Shown: one piece after another, positions 1-8,663 of the stretch
How the letters are laid out: each line of letters starts with the position of its first letter
Numbering within the stretch: the first letter of the stretch is position 1
Assembly: GCA_944392565.1 (NCBI GenBank)
Contig: CALXWX010000007.1
Coordinates: 1-37,736 of the forward strand
DNA length: 37,736 nt
Direction: 5' to 3'
Source: an uncultured Alphaproteobacteria bacterium
GTDB lineage: Bacteria > Pseudomonadota > Alphaproteobacteria > Rs-D84
Made by a program: the position numbers and the translations under genes
The notes under the pieces: model-generated
What the model saw: only the letters and a program-made list of their open reading frames with translations
Told to the model about the DNA's origin: nothing
The model's database searches: none

Positions 1-21
1 ATTGGGGTTCAACAAGTCAGT

Positions 22-615
22 TTATGTTTTATTAAGGAATGTATTGATTGTTGTGGGACTAACTTTTAATTTCTTTGCTATTTGACGACGCGAATGTCCC
101 TGTGACAGCATTGATTTAATTATATCTTCTTTTCCGTCCAATTTGTGGTGCAGATTTCTGGCGCCTAGCTTTCGGCCTATGTATAAACCACAAGCGCGCC
201 TGCGTGCCATTGCTTCCTTGGTGCGCTGGCTGATCAGGTCGCGTTCAATCTCTGCAGACAGAGCAAACGCAAATGCCAATACTTTAGATTGAATATTATC
301 ACCAAGCTCATAGTTGTCCTTTACAGTGTAAACCTTGGCGCCGACCTTCATACAGTGTTCCAAAATCCCCATAATCATGAACAGTTTTCGCCCCAATCGT
401 GAAATCTCGCTACAAATTATTATATCCCCGCGTTGTAATTTGCGTAATACACCACCCAACGCACGTTCATTCGGGGATTTAACGCCAGATATACCAGCAT
501 CTTCCACATATTTATCTATGGTTATCCCCAGCACACGTGCTTTTGCGTCTATCCCCAATTTCTGGTTTTCGCAATCCTGCTTGTCGGTACTAACCCTGAT
601 ATAGCCATATACCAT
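22..615 (-). CDS. Serine site-specific recombinase (Hin/Mpi-type DNA invertase or resolvase)
   Basis: A 197-residue protein of the small serine recombinase family, which cuts and rejoins DNA through a serine phosphodiester intermediate. The N-terminal catalytic domain opens with YGYIRVSTDKQ, where Ser9 is the nucleophile. ISRLGRK near residues 70-76 and the E-helix region AEIERDLISQRTKEA follow. The C-terminal part, about residues 155-197, is a resolvase-type helix-turn-helix (SRRQIAKKLKVSPTTINTFL). Length is normal for invertases and resolvases. The start MVYGYIRVSTDKQ resembles Bacteroides master invertases such as Mpi. It ends 2 bp before the downstream neighbour in the same orientation as the integrase gene, so the two recombinases are probably co-transcribed. 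Whether it inverts a promoter or resolves co-integrates cannot be told from sequence. Confidence 0.93.
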   Translation of the reverse strand: MVYGYIRVSTDKQDCENQKLGIDAKARVLGITIDKYVEDAGISGVKSPNERALGGVLRKLQRGDIIICSEISRLGRKLFMIMGILEHCMKVGAKVYTVKDNYELGDNIQSKVLAFAFALSAEIERDLISQRTKEAMARRRACGLYIGRKLGARNLHHKLDGKEDIIKSMLSQGHSRRQIAKKLKVSPTTINTFLNKT

Positions 616-617
616 GA

Positions 618-1670
618 TTACACCTCCTCGGCCGCCTGGGTGATATCAATCTTTGCCATTAATGCACGCTGGCGATCTTCGCTGATGTTACCATAGTTTT
701 TCCGTGTGGTACCCAAATGCGAATGCCCAAAATCCTGTTGCAGGGCGACTATCCTGTCATCATGAGTTATATTTTCAATGTAACGTGCCCGCGTTTTACG
801 TATACTGTGTACCGGCAAAGGTTCTAACCCAGCGTTAATAAATGCCTTTTTGAATATTCCACGTAATGTATTAACCGATATAGATGTATGTCGTATCGCC
901 TGTTCAAACATCATATTTTTATTAAATGTTGCCGATATTGACGGAAATAGCGGGTCGCTGCTAACAAATCCCCATTCTTTTTTCAGATAATCCCGCCATT
1001 CAATAATATTGGTCAGCAATTCTGCATGGTTAAATAATGTTGTTCGTCGTGCTTTTCTGAATTTGATTCCATTGATTTTTCGTGGATCCATATCGGCAAA
1101 ATATACATTGTGATGTGCATCATAAATTATTGTATCTATGCGTATGTGTGCCAGTTCCAGTGCTCTAAAACTGCCCAATACTTGCATTGATACCAGCGCA
1201 CGATTACGTTTGTCAACAACACTTTTGTTTGGCATATTATTTACTGTGGCTATTAGTTGTGCGTATTCATAACTGGGCTTATATCCGTCCGCATGTGCTG
1301 CATTTATTTCATTATTGGTTAAATTCAGATAATCTGCATCGTTATACTTTACGTGTTTGCCTTCTTTTTCGTGTGCTAGCCATCTTATAAACTTTTTCAT
1401 ATCGGATGTTATCCGAAATATATAACTTTCTGATATTTCGCTAATGCCACGTATCGCCATCTTAAATTGCTTGGCCATATTGGCATCAAATCGTTCTAAA
1501 TCTGCGAAATCGGTTAAAACCTCGAATGAGCGTATTGATTTATGTATCGCATACAGTGTTTTATCATCACATCCATCGGTTTTTCGCAGATGTTCCTGAT
1601 ATTTTTTGATAATACGTTCATTTTTCGGGTTAAATTTACGCTGGTTGTTGGTATTTAAAATAACATTCAT
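618..1670 (-). CDS. Tyrosine recombinase / integrase
   Basis: A 350-residue phage-type integrase likely to insert and excise the element at tRNA-Asn. The C-terminal catalytic domain shows the expected residues: Arg in LGSFRALELAHI (about residue 174), the HxxR box in HSIRKTRARYIE, a second His in FGHSHLGTT, and the nucleophilic Tyr in TTRKNYGNI close to the C-terminus. The N-terminal part (about residues 20-110) resembles a SAM-like core-binding domain. The protein ends a few residues beyond the catalytic Tyr, as usual. It is followed after 2 bp by the serine recombinase gene. Its upstream region (1671-1778) contains palindromes that could be operator or arm sites. Confidence 0.93.
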   Translation of the reverse strand: MNVILNTNNQRKFNPKNERIIKKYQEHLRKTDGCDDKTLYAIHKSIRSFEVLTDFADLERFDANMAKQFKMAIRGISEISESYIFRITSDMKKFIRWLAHEKEGKHVKYNDADYLNLTNNEINAAHADGYKPSYEYAQLIATVNNMPNKSVVDKRNRALVSMQVLGSFRALELAHIRIDTIIYDAHHNVYFADMDPRKINGIKFRKARRTTLFNHAELLTNIIEWRDYLKKEWGFVSSDPLFPSISATFNKNMMFEQAIRHTSISVNTLRGIFKKAFINAGLEPLPVHSIRKTRARYIENITHDDRIVALQQDFGHSHLGTTRKNYGNISEDRQRALMAKIDITQAAEEV

Positions 1671-1715
1671 ATTTTATCCATTGGGTTAACATTTTGATAA
1701 TTTGACAACCAAATG

Positions 1716-1740
1716 AATATGCCATAATATAATTATGGGC
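1716..1740. repeat. Near-perfect palindrome upstream of the integrase
   Basis: ATGCCATAAT and ATTATGGGCAT face each other with one extra G. They sit between the integrase start and the preceding gene. This could be an operator or a recombinase-binding site; the function is inferred from position only. Confidence 0.4.
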
Positions 1741-1764
1741 ATACCCAATTGGTTATCGCCTGTA

Positions 1765-1788
1765 TCAGTATTGATTCATCAATACTGA
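1765..1788. repeat. Perfect 10-bp inverted repeat with TTCA loop
   Basis: TCAGTATTGA, TTCA, TCAATACTGA. It overlaps the last codons of the minus-strand gene that ends at 1779. There is no T-tract on either side, so it is more likely an operator or recombinase site than a terminator. Confidence 0.5.
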
Positions 1789-2090
1789 AACTCCAGAATC
1801 CCACGAACCAGTCCGTCAAGATTTGCTTCATGGGATTTTTTGTTTGCTTTTTTATATAAAACATATAAACTCACATCTGTGATGGTGTCGGTTTGGGTGA
1901 CGGGATCACCCTGTATTACTGCCGGCTCTATTGCCTCAGTAATCCTATGCAACATGTGCAAATGAATGATTTGCCGTTGCAAGGTCAGACCCAGTATGGA
2001 GCCGGTGCATTGGATGTTTTCAATGTAGCTCGAATTAAAGAAAGAATCCGGCGAGAGCGACTGGGCTGTTTTTATGAAAACTGCATACAT
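1779..2090 (-). CDS. Small protein of unknown function (mobile element)
   Basis: A 103-residue protein with no family I recognise. It is kept as a real gene because AAGGAG lies 7 nt before its ATG on the minus strand, a strong ribosome-binding site. Its start also overlaps the end of the upstream helix-turn-helix gene by 19 bp, which suggests translational coupling. The middle is hydrophobic and His-rich (QRQIIHLHMLHRI), and the C-terminal half is polar and acidic. There is no signal peptide or clear membrane segment. Position between the excisionase-like genes and the integrase suggests a role in element control or cargo, but nothing specific can be said. Confidence 0.6.
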   Translation of the reverse strand: MYAVFIKTAQSLSPDSFFNSSYIENIQCTGSILGLTLQRQIIHLHMLHRITEAIEPAVIQGDPVTQTDTITDVSLYVLYKKANKKSHEANLDGLVRGILEFQY

Positions 2091-2587
2091 AATTGCTCCT
2101 TTTTATAACTTCCGTTTTTTTGTCTGTTTATACTATCTGATAAGCGGCAATTTACGGGACAGTTACCTGAATCGGATATACTCAACTTTTCTACGATATT
2201 GAAATTTCGTTTCAGGTCACCAAGTTGCTCTAATTTATACGCCTTATTCATTGTGCAACCACATACCGAACAAACTGCACTAACGCTTATAAACTGTCTA
2301 TTATTACTATTATGTATTTGAATTTGTCGTGCTTTTGGATGCCTGACTTCTCGACATTTTATGCAAAACATTTCATCAAAACTAGTTTGGTGTCTGTTTT
2401 GTACGTTTTTTGCCTTCAGAAATTCAATCAGATCGTATCCGCGTATTAAAAAAGGACGTTTATCATCAATCGTTTTTAAACCGTCTTTGATAAAATCACG
2501 TACGGTTCTTTCGGAACGATTTATTATGCAACCAACTTCGGCTATGGTATAAACATTGAAATAAGAGATTTTATTTGTTTTAAACAT
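2072..2587 (-). CDS. Helix-turn-helix protein with four-cysteine zinc-binding motif (mobile element)
   Basis: 171 residues from the ATG at 2587, chosen because GGGAGA precedes it; an upstream in-frame ATG would run into the preceding gene. Residues 1-65 form an excisionase/MerR-like helix-turn-helix (VYTIAEVGCIINRSERTVRDF) followed by the wing-like FLIRGYDLIEFLKAK. Then come CIKC and CSVCGC, spaced about 40 residues apart, which suggests a zinc ribbon. A further cysteine pair lies near the C-terminus (CPVNC). It probably binds DNA as a directionality factor or regulator of the element. The gene sits 10 bp after the excisionase gene and overlaps the next gene. The zinc role is inferred from cysteine spacing. 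Confidence 0.8.
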   Translation of the reverse strand: MFKTNKISYFNVYTIAEVGCIINRSERTVRDFIKDGLKTIDDKRPFLIRGYDLIEFLKAKNVQNRHQTSFDEMFCIKCREVRHPKARQIQIHNSNNRQFISVSAVCSVCGCTMNKAYKLEQLGDLKRNFNIVEKLSISDSGNCPVNCRLSDSINRQKNGSYKKEQLCMQFS

Positions 2588-2597
2588 AGCAATCTCC

Positions 2598-2792
2598 CTA
2601 TATGGTCGGTTTATGTACATTGTTTTCGATCCATGCGTCTAAATCTTCTTTGCGGTAACGAATACGATTGCCCCAACGTACAAATGGTATTTTGTCTTTC
2701 CCATAGTGTCGCCAGGTGTTTAATGTCCCAACGGTTGTTCCTAAGTACTTCGCTGCTTCTTTTTGGGTTAATAAAGCCTTTGAGTTTAACAT
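2598..2792 (-). CDS. Excisionase-like helix-turn-helix protein (AlpA/HTH_17 type)
   Basis: A 64-residue single-domain winged helix-turn-helix protein of the type found as excisionase or AlpA-like regulator in integrative elements. LTQKEAAKYLGTTVGTLNTWRHYG is helix-turn-helix plus linker, and IPFVRWGNRIRYRKEDLDAWI is the wing and final helix typical of HTH_17 proteins. The ATG at 2792 has AAGGAT upstream. It is the first gene of the minus-strand series leading to the integrase and serine recombinase, and its upstream region carries a 12-bp inverted repeat. Likely roles are bending DNA for excision and controlling its own promoter. Confidence 0.88.
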   Translation of the reverse strand: MLNSKALLTQKEAAKYLGTTVGTLNTWRHYGKDKIPFVRWGNRIRYRKEDLDAWIENNVHKPTI

Positions 2793-2800
2793 ATGTTTAT

Positions 2801-2861
2801 CCTTATTGTTTGCTTTTATTAGTTAAACACCGCGTTCAACTGTGATAAACAAACAATAAGG
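2801..2861. repeat. 12-bp perfect inverted repeat flanking a 37-bp spacer upstream of the excisionase gene
   Basis: CCTTATTGTTTG (2801-2812) faces CAAACAATAAGG (2850-2861). The spacer contains a second dyad of GTTNAAC boxes around 2822-2840. The left arm overlaps the excisionase ribosome-binding region. It may be an operator, or a short invertible segment for the serine recombinase encoded nearby. Confidence 0.6.
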
Positions 2862-2990
2862 AAAAAATAAAAACAAATCTGTATAAATCACGGATTTTCA
2901 ATGTTGTGATTAGTTTTATATACAAAAAACACAAAAAAATTGGTGGTGATAATAAATTCGTATACAAATTACGTCATAATGAGTGCTTTT

Positions 2991-3010
2991 ATATGCTAAT
3001 ATATGCTAAC
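2991..3010. repeat. Tandem 10-bp direct repeats
   Basis: ATATGCTAAT is followed directly by ATATGCTAAC. It lies at the 3' end of the 3010-3843 gene, in an AT-rich 200-bp stretch with no gene. The 10-bp phasing is compatible with integrase arm sites or protein binding along one DNA face. Confidence 0.5.
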
Positions 3011-3843
3011 TATTTCAAACATATAGTCTGAATGCCAGCAGAATAAATATCTCGATTCGTTATTTGTTCTACAAATTTAGCGCTTGAGGATGTAAGATTG
3101 TTAAAAAATAATTTATATATATTTAAATTGGAAAAGGCGTTTTTTATTATGACGTCAATTCGATCATTGTTATCAAACCCTTTGATATTAAATTGTTTTA
3201 TTTCGTCGCGTGTTACCAATTTGTTTGGGTGACTCATAATATATTTAATGACTTGTTTGCTTTTGTTATCGGTTTTGATAAATTTTTTTACAGATGTTTT
3301 TTGAATGTCTCCTGTATATAAATATACACAATCATTGCTTTCATCAAAAACTAACTTAAATATTGTTGATGAAGTTTCTTCCGCATCTCTTGGAAATACT
3401 TTTTTCAATAAGTTAAAATCTATGGATATATCTACAGTAATACAAGTTTCGTTTTCTTGTATTGTATCAATAAGTACCCATCTTTTTTGATTGCTGCGCC
3501 AATCTAAAATATCATTTTCTCCAAAATGAATGTCATGTTTTTGGTCGGAAACACGTTTATATGCTTTATTAACTCCCTGTGCGATAACTTCTTTTTGCAA
3601 CAAAGCTATAGTTAGTTTTGCACATGCGCGATGCATTTCTTTATTATATTCTTCCCATGTATAAGATGGTGTTGGGGGTGGTGGTAACAGCGGCGCCATA
3701 AATGCGGTTGGATAATTTGGATCTATTGGTCTTATATGATTGCAATATGCTTCATATTGTGGGGGCATGGGTTCCCACCCAAATGCTATCCATTCACAAG
3801 CTTGTCCAATAGTACATGTATCTAAAATTTCTAAATTAAACAT
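3010..3843 (-). CDS. Protein of unknown function beside the attachment site
   Basis: 277 residues from the ATG at 3843, which has AAAGGAAA a few bases upstream; a TTG further up (3888) would add 15 residues but has a poorer context. I recognise no family. Visible parts: an N-terminal segment TIGQACEWIAFGWEPMPP, a proline run (LLPPPPTPSYTW, about residues 53-64), a helical segment, and a charged C-terminal half with VIKYIMSHPNKLVTRDEIK (about residues 205-223), which looks like a winged-helix DNA-binding segment. No signal peptide or membrane segment is seen. It is the gene closest to the tRNA end of the element and is strongly AT-rich, as expected for cargo. It could be a regulator or an accessory or defence gene. 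Confidence 0.75.
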   Translation of the reverse strand: MFNLEILDTCTIGQACEWIAFGWEPMPPQYEAYCNHIRPIDPNYPTAFMAPLLPPPPTPSYTWEEYNKEMHRACAKLTIALLQKEVIAQGVNKAYKRVSDQKHDIHFGENDILDWRSNQKRWVLIDTIQENETCITVDISIDFNLLKKVFPRDAEETSSTIFKLVFDESNDCVYLYTGDIQKTSVKKFIKTDNKSKQVIKYIMSHPNKLVTRDEIKQFNIKGFDNNDRIDVIIKNAFSNLNIYKLFFNNLTSSSAKFVEQITNRDIYSAGIQTICLK

Positions 3844-3919
3844 ACTGTTTCCTTTTCCGCATAGTACTAAATATTCCTTAATTTTCAAGGGTTTTACGAA
3901 ATAACAATATATGCCGTCA

Positions 3920-3938
3920 GTAGCAAATAGGTAGCAAA
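3920..3938. repeat. Direct repeat GTAGCAAA near the attachment site
   Basis: Two copies of GTAGCAAA start at 3920 and 3931, an 11-bp step, about 50 bp inside the tRNA-Asn end. Short phased direct repeats at this distance from a tRNA attachment site are typical of integrase arm-type sites; this role is inferred. Confidence 0.4.
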
Positions 3939-3945
3939 CAGCAGA

Positions 3946-3978
3946 AATAAAAATCGCGGGGTTTTACTCAACCTCGCG
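3946..3978 (-). terminator. Probable intrinsic terminator of tRNA-Asn
   Basis: On the minus strand CGCGAGG and CCCCGCG pair (one A-C mismatch) around a 10-nt loop, followed by ATTTTTATTT. It begins 8 bp after the encoded CCA end. Confidence 0.6.
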
Positions 3979-3985
3979 GAATCCT

Positions 3986-4061
3986 TGGCTCGGGCAACTG
4001 GACTCGAACCAGTGACATACGGATTAACAGTCCGTTGTTCTACCGACTGAACTATGCCCGA
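3986..4061 (-). tRNA. tRNA-Asn (anticodon GTT)
   Basis: A 76-nt cloverleaf on the minus strand. The acceptor stem is TCGGGCA/TGCCCGA with discriminator G, and CCA is encoded at 3986-3988. The anticodon arm is ACGGA-CTGTTAA-TCCGT and the T arm is ACTGG-TTCGAGT-CCAGT. The 3' end faces the mobile element, so the 3' half is the likely attachment site and the element has kept the gene intact. Confidence 0.97.
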
Positions 4062-4072
4062 ACAGCCCGCAT

Positions 4073-4101
4073 ATAATATAACACTTTTTATCCCATTTCA
4101 A
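4073..4101 (-). promoter_or_regulatory. Promoter of tRNA-Asn
   Basis: On the minus strand TTGAAA (4101-4096), a 17-bp spacer, then TATTAT (4078-4073), 11 bp before the tRNA 5' end. This is a consensus-like sigma-70 promoter. Confidence 0.75.
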
Positions 4102-4181
4102 GTGTTTTTTTATTTATTGCGGTTTTGCTTTTTTGGTGCTATATTTTTACCCGTCCAATAGGAATTAAATAGGGGATTTAA

Positions 4182-5000
4182 ATGTTATTAAAAGGAAAAA
4201 AGATTTTAATTACCGGTGTTGCAAATGATTGGTCTATGGCGTGGGCAATTGCCAAACGCGCCCATGACGAAGGGGCTGAAATCGCAATGCCGTATGCAAT
4301 GCCAAATTTGGAAAAACGCGTTCGCCCATTGGCGGAATCAATCGGTGCCAAATTTGTCCAGGAATGCAATGTTCAAAATGATGAACAAATGGATGATTTG
4401 TTCAATAAAATTGAACAAGAATGGGGCAGGTTGGACGGCATGTTGCATGCAATCGCGTTTTCGGATAAAAACGAATTGACTGGTCGCTATGCCGATACAA
4501 CACGCGCGAATTTCAAGAATACCATGGATGTTTCTGTGTATTCGTTGGTTGACCTGACGCGTCGTGCATCAAAATTAATGACAGACGGCGGCAGCATTGT
4601 GACCCTTACATACTATGGCGGGGAAAAGTCGGTGCCGAATTACAATGTTATGGGTGTTGCGAAATCAGCATTGGACAGCAGTGTTCGTTATCTGGCATCC
4701 GACCTGGGGCGCGATAAAATCCGTATCAATGCAATCAGTGCCGGACCAATTATGACATTGGCATCATCTGGTGTTGGTGGAATGAAATCCATGTTGCGCC
4801 TGAACGCAGAACAAACGCCATTGCGTCGTAATATGACACTGGACGATGTATCCGGCGCGGCGATTTATTTGTTCAGTGACCTGTCCAGTGCGGTAACAGG
4901 TGAAGTGCATCATGTTGATTGCGGTTATTCCACAACAGGCATGATTCCAAATGATTTAAAAGAAGTTTTGTTAAAAGGTTTAGATGAACAAAACAAATAA
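4182..5000 (+). CDS. Enoyl-[acyl-carrier-protein] reductase (NADH) FabI
   Basis: 272 residues, normal for FabI. It reduces trans-2-enoyl-ACP with NAD(P)H in the last step of each fatty-acid elongation cycle, in the cytoplasm. It is a short-chain dehydrogenase fold. The cofactor loop is ITGVANDWSMAWAIAK, the nucleotide region includes HAIAFSDKNEL, and the FabI-type catalytic pair is Tyr154 and Lys161 (Y-x6-K in PNYNVMGVAKSAL), with Tyr145 as the upstream tyrosine of the active site. AISAGPIMTLAS forms the substrate loop and the C-terminus has VDCGYSTTGM. AGGGGA precedes the ATG. It is a single-gene unit with its own terminator. FabI is the usual triclosan target; nothing here shows resistance changes. 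Confidence 0.97.
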   Translation: MLLKGKKILITGVANDWSMAWAIAKRAHDEGAEIAMPYAMPNLEKRVRPLAESIGAKFVQECNVQNDEQMDDLFNKIEQEWGRLDGMLHAIAFSDKNELTGRYADTTRANFKNTMDVSVYSLVDLTRRASKLMTDGGSIVTLTYYGGEKSVPNYNVMGVAKSALDSSVRYLASDLGRDKIRINAISAGPIMTLASSGVGGMKSMLRLNAEQTPLRRNMTLDDVSGAAIYLFSDLSSAVTGEVHHVDCGYSTTGMIPNDLKEVLLKGLDEQNK

Positions 5001-5016
5001 TCTTTGCATAACGCAT

Positions 5017-5046
5017 AAAAATCCCACCAGTGCGGTGGGATTTTTT
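5017..5046 (+). terminator. Intrinsic terminator of fabI
   Basis: ATCCCACC and GGTGGGAT pair around AGTGC, followed by seven T residues. It lies 17 bp after the fabI stop. Confidence 0.9.
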
Positions 5047-5148
5047 ATATGAATATTTTCCTGAAAAAATTAATTGATTTTATATCGGAATGCAATCATA
5101 ATTAGAATATATTCTTAATTTATTACGGTATAGCGAGGGAGAATAAAA

Positions 5149-7456
<2,308 letters not shown>

Positions 7457-7486
7457 TTGGCATTTTATAAGTTTTAATTGTATAAT
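7457..7486 (+). promoter_or_regulatory. Promoter of structured RNA copy 1
   Basis: TTGGCA (7457-7462), 18-bp spacer, TATAAT (7481-7486). The first RNA hairpin begins at 7492, at or next to the predicted transcription start. TTGGCA directly follows the ligA stop. Confidence 0.7.
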
Positions 7487-7490
7487 ATAC

Positions 7491-7661
7491 ACGCAATGGT
7501 GAATTACCGTTGCGGGGACTACAAGCCCCGATAGAGTGTCCATTGGACAAAATGCTCCAACCCGGGTTGGAGGGATGCTGAATATATTGAATAAGCACGC
7601 TATACTCTATATAGCTTGTAGCCTCCAACCACTTGAATTTTATTCTGGTGGTTTTTCTTTT
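7491..7661 (+). ncRNA. Structured RNA, copy 1, of an unrecognised family (possible attenuator)
   Basis: The RNA starts just after a TATAAT box and folds into a row of hairpins. P1 (7492-7514) is a 9-bp stem with loop GAATT. P2 pairs GGGG (7514-7517) with CCCC (7526-7529). P3 is TGTCC/GGACA (7537-7549). P4 is CTCCAAC/GTTGGAG around CCGG (7555-7572). Then come GGATGCTGAATA, P5 GCTATA/TATAGC (7599-7615), and an intrinsic terminator (7627-7661). GGTTGGAGG (7565-7573) can pair either within P4 or with CCTCCAACC (7622-7630), which overlaps the terminator stem, so terminator and antiterminator exclude each other. A related element is at 26480-26576. The downstream gene starts at 7683. It may be a cis-acting leader or a free-standing small RNA. 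Confidence 0.75.
7627..7661 (+). terminator. Intrinsic terminator at the end of structured RNA copy 1
   Basis: AACCAC/GTGGTT plus an inner GAAT/ATTC stem, followed by TTTCTTTTA. The 5' side of the stem is shared with the possible antiterminator strand at 7622-7630. Confidence 0.8.
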
Positions 7662-7682
7662 ATATAATTGGGGTGGGGCAAA

Positions 7683-7910
7683 ATGTCAGATAGATTAACA
7701 TTGGGACATGAAATAGAGCAAATTCGTTGTGAATGTGGAATACCGATTTTTATTATGTATGGCATATTTGATACAGATGAAATTGGATATCGCCAGATTA
7801 TTACCGGACGAAAAAAGCCCAGTATATTTCATCTGATTATGTTTATCGACACAACACATCGCCCAATGGAATCGATTGTTAACCGGGATTTAGATACAGA
7901 TTTTTATTAA
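7683..7910 (+). CDS. Small XRE-like helix-turn-helix protein
   Basis: 75 residues from ATG 7683, behind GGGGTGGGG; an in-frame upstream start at 7668 is less likely. LGHEIEQIRCECGIPIF, then GYRQIITGRKKPSIFHLIMFI, follows the pattern of XRE/Cro-type helix-turn-helix domains, with a GRKKPS turn like the usual GRRxPS. The match is by pattern only and the helix-2 segment is unusual. It lies 22 bp after the terminator of the structured RNA, so its expression may depend on read-through. A second TATAAT (7663-7668) could also drive it alone. Confidence 0.6.
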   Translation: MSDRLTLGHEIEQIRCECGIPIFIMYGIFDTDEIGYRQIITGRKKPSIFHLIMFIDTTHRPMESIVNRDLDTDFY

Positions 7911-7914
7911 TTAA

Positions 7915-7940
7915 AAAAATCCCGCGTTGGCGGGATTTAG
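7915..7940. terminator. Bidirectional intrinsic terminator
   Basis: AAATCCCGC and GCGGGATTT pair around GTTG between two converging genes. T-rich flanks are present on both strands and are stronger on the minus strand. Confidence 0.85.
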
Positions 7941-7942
7941 TT

Positions 7943-8557
7943 TTATAACCCAAATTTATATGCACCGCCGATATAAATTTCTGTGGCATCAATTTCTGTT
8001 GATATATGACCGCCATTTGCATTTTTCATATCAACATCGCCATAGTTTTGATATTTCAGCCCCAGGTTTAAATCAATCCGTGCATTCAGCGCAAAATTCA
8101 CGCCCACCATTGCCGACCAAGACATATCGGCGGTTGCGTCTGATGCGGACAGGCCCCCACCATGTACATCGCCCCATAACCCTGAAACACCAATGCCCAT
8201 GCCGACATATGGTTCAACTGCGCCGCCAAACTGTTGATATACATATACATTCAACATATTTGACCAAATATCAAAATCATATTCAGAACCATACTTTGTA
8301 TCCGAACCCCCGGTATATGATGTTTCAAATTCTATTTTGACATGGTCTGTCAATCTGTTGGCAACAATTAATCCAATACCAAAAGAATCATCGCGCGCCG
8401 TATGTGTGTCGCCATCTGATATTTCAGATGCAAATGCAATATTTTCATTTTTGTGTATACGCATTCCAACATATGTATCACGCGCAGTGCCATATTCATA
8501 TCCGAATGCCGGCATAGCAGCGATGATAAAAAATATTCCCAGAATTGACCGTTTCAT
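7943..8557 (-). CDS. Outer-membrane beta-barrel protein (opacity/porin-like)
   Basis: 204 residues. The N-terminal signal peptide (MKRSILGIFFIIAAMPAFG, then YEYG) directs it to the periplasm. The rest is alternating polar/hydrophobic strands with many Gly and aromatic residues, such as VEPYVGMGIGVSG and ARIDLNLGLKYQNYG, ending in YIGGAYKFGL, as in eight-stranded barrels of the opacity/OmpA-like superfamily. GAAGGA lies in front of the ATG. It is a single-gene unit sharing a terminator with the converging XRE-like gene. Ligand and role are unknown; surface exposure is expected from the family. Confidence 0.8.
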   Translation of the reverse strand: MKRSILGIFFIIAAMPAFGYEYGTARDTYVGMRIHKNENIAFASEISDGDTHTARDDSFGIGLIVANRLTDHVKIEFETSYTGGSDTKYGSEYDFDIWSNMLNVYVYQQFGGAVEPYVGMGIGVSGLWGDVHGGGLSASDATADMSWSAMVGVNFALNARIDLNLGLKYQNYGDVDMKNANGGHISTEIDATEIYIGGAYKFGL

Positions 8558-8663
8558 TATGAAATCCTTCCTTGTATTAATGCGATGTGAATTATACTTT
8601 TAAACGGTGGAAAAACGCAAGTTATTTGTGATATAATTCCATATATACAGTATAAATACAAAC

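Larger units (their letters stand above)
1..3985. mobile_element. Right end of an integrative element inserted beside tRNA-Asn
   Basis: All genes here (serine recombinase, tyrosine integrase, two excisionase-like helix-turn-helix proteins, two unknowns) are on the minus strand and are more AT-rich than the housekeeping genes to the right. The block stops at the 3' end of a minus-strand tRNA-Asn gene, so the element lies downstream of the tRNA 3' end, as expected for tyrosine-integrase insertion into a tRNA gene. The left end is outside the window, so the second attachment site cannot be seen. The exact boundary is uncertain, because a plausible tRNA terminator (3946-3978) lies just inside this limit. 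No conjugation, replication or phage structural gene is visible in this part. Confidence 0.65.

Noticed and set aside
1..3985. Complete prophage
   Set aside because: No capsid, tail, terminase or lysis genes in the visible part; the left end is not in the window.
7491..7661. Group II intron fragment or known riboswitch
   Set aside because: No domain V-like sequence and no known ligand box (for example TPP, cobalamin, SAM or glycine motifs) that I could find by eye.
7576..7668. Short leader peptide from the ATG at 7576 within RNA copy 1
   Set aside because: GGAGG lies only 1 nt before the ATG, and copy 2 has no comparable frame (GTG followed by a stop after two codons).
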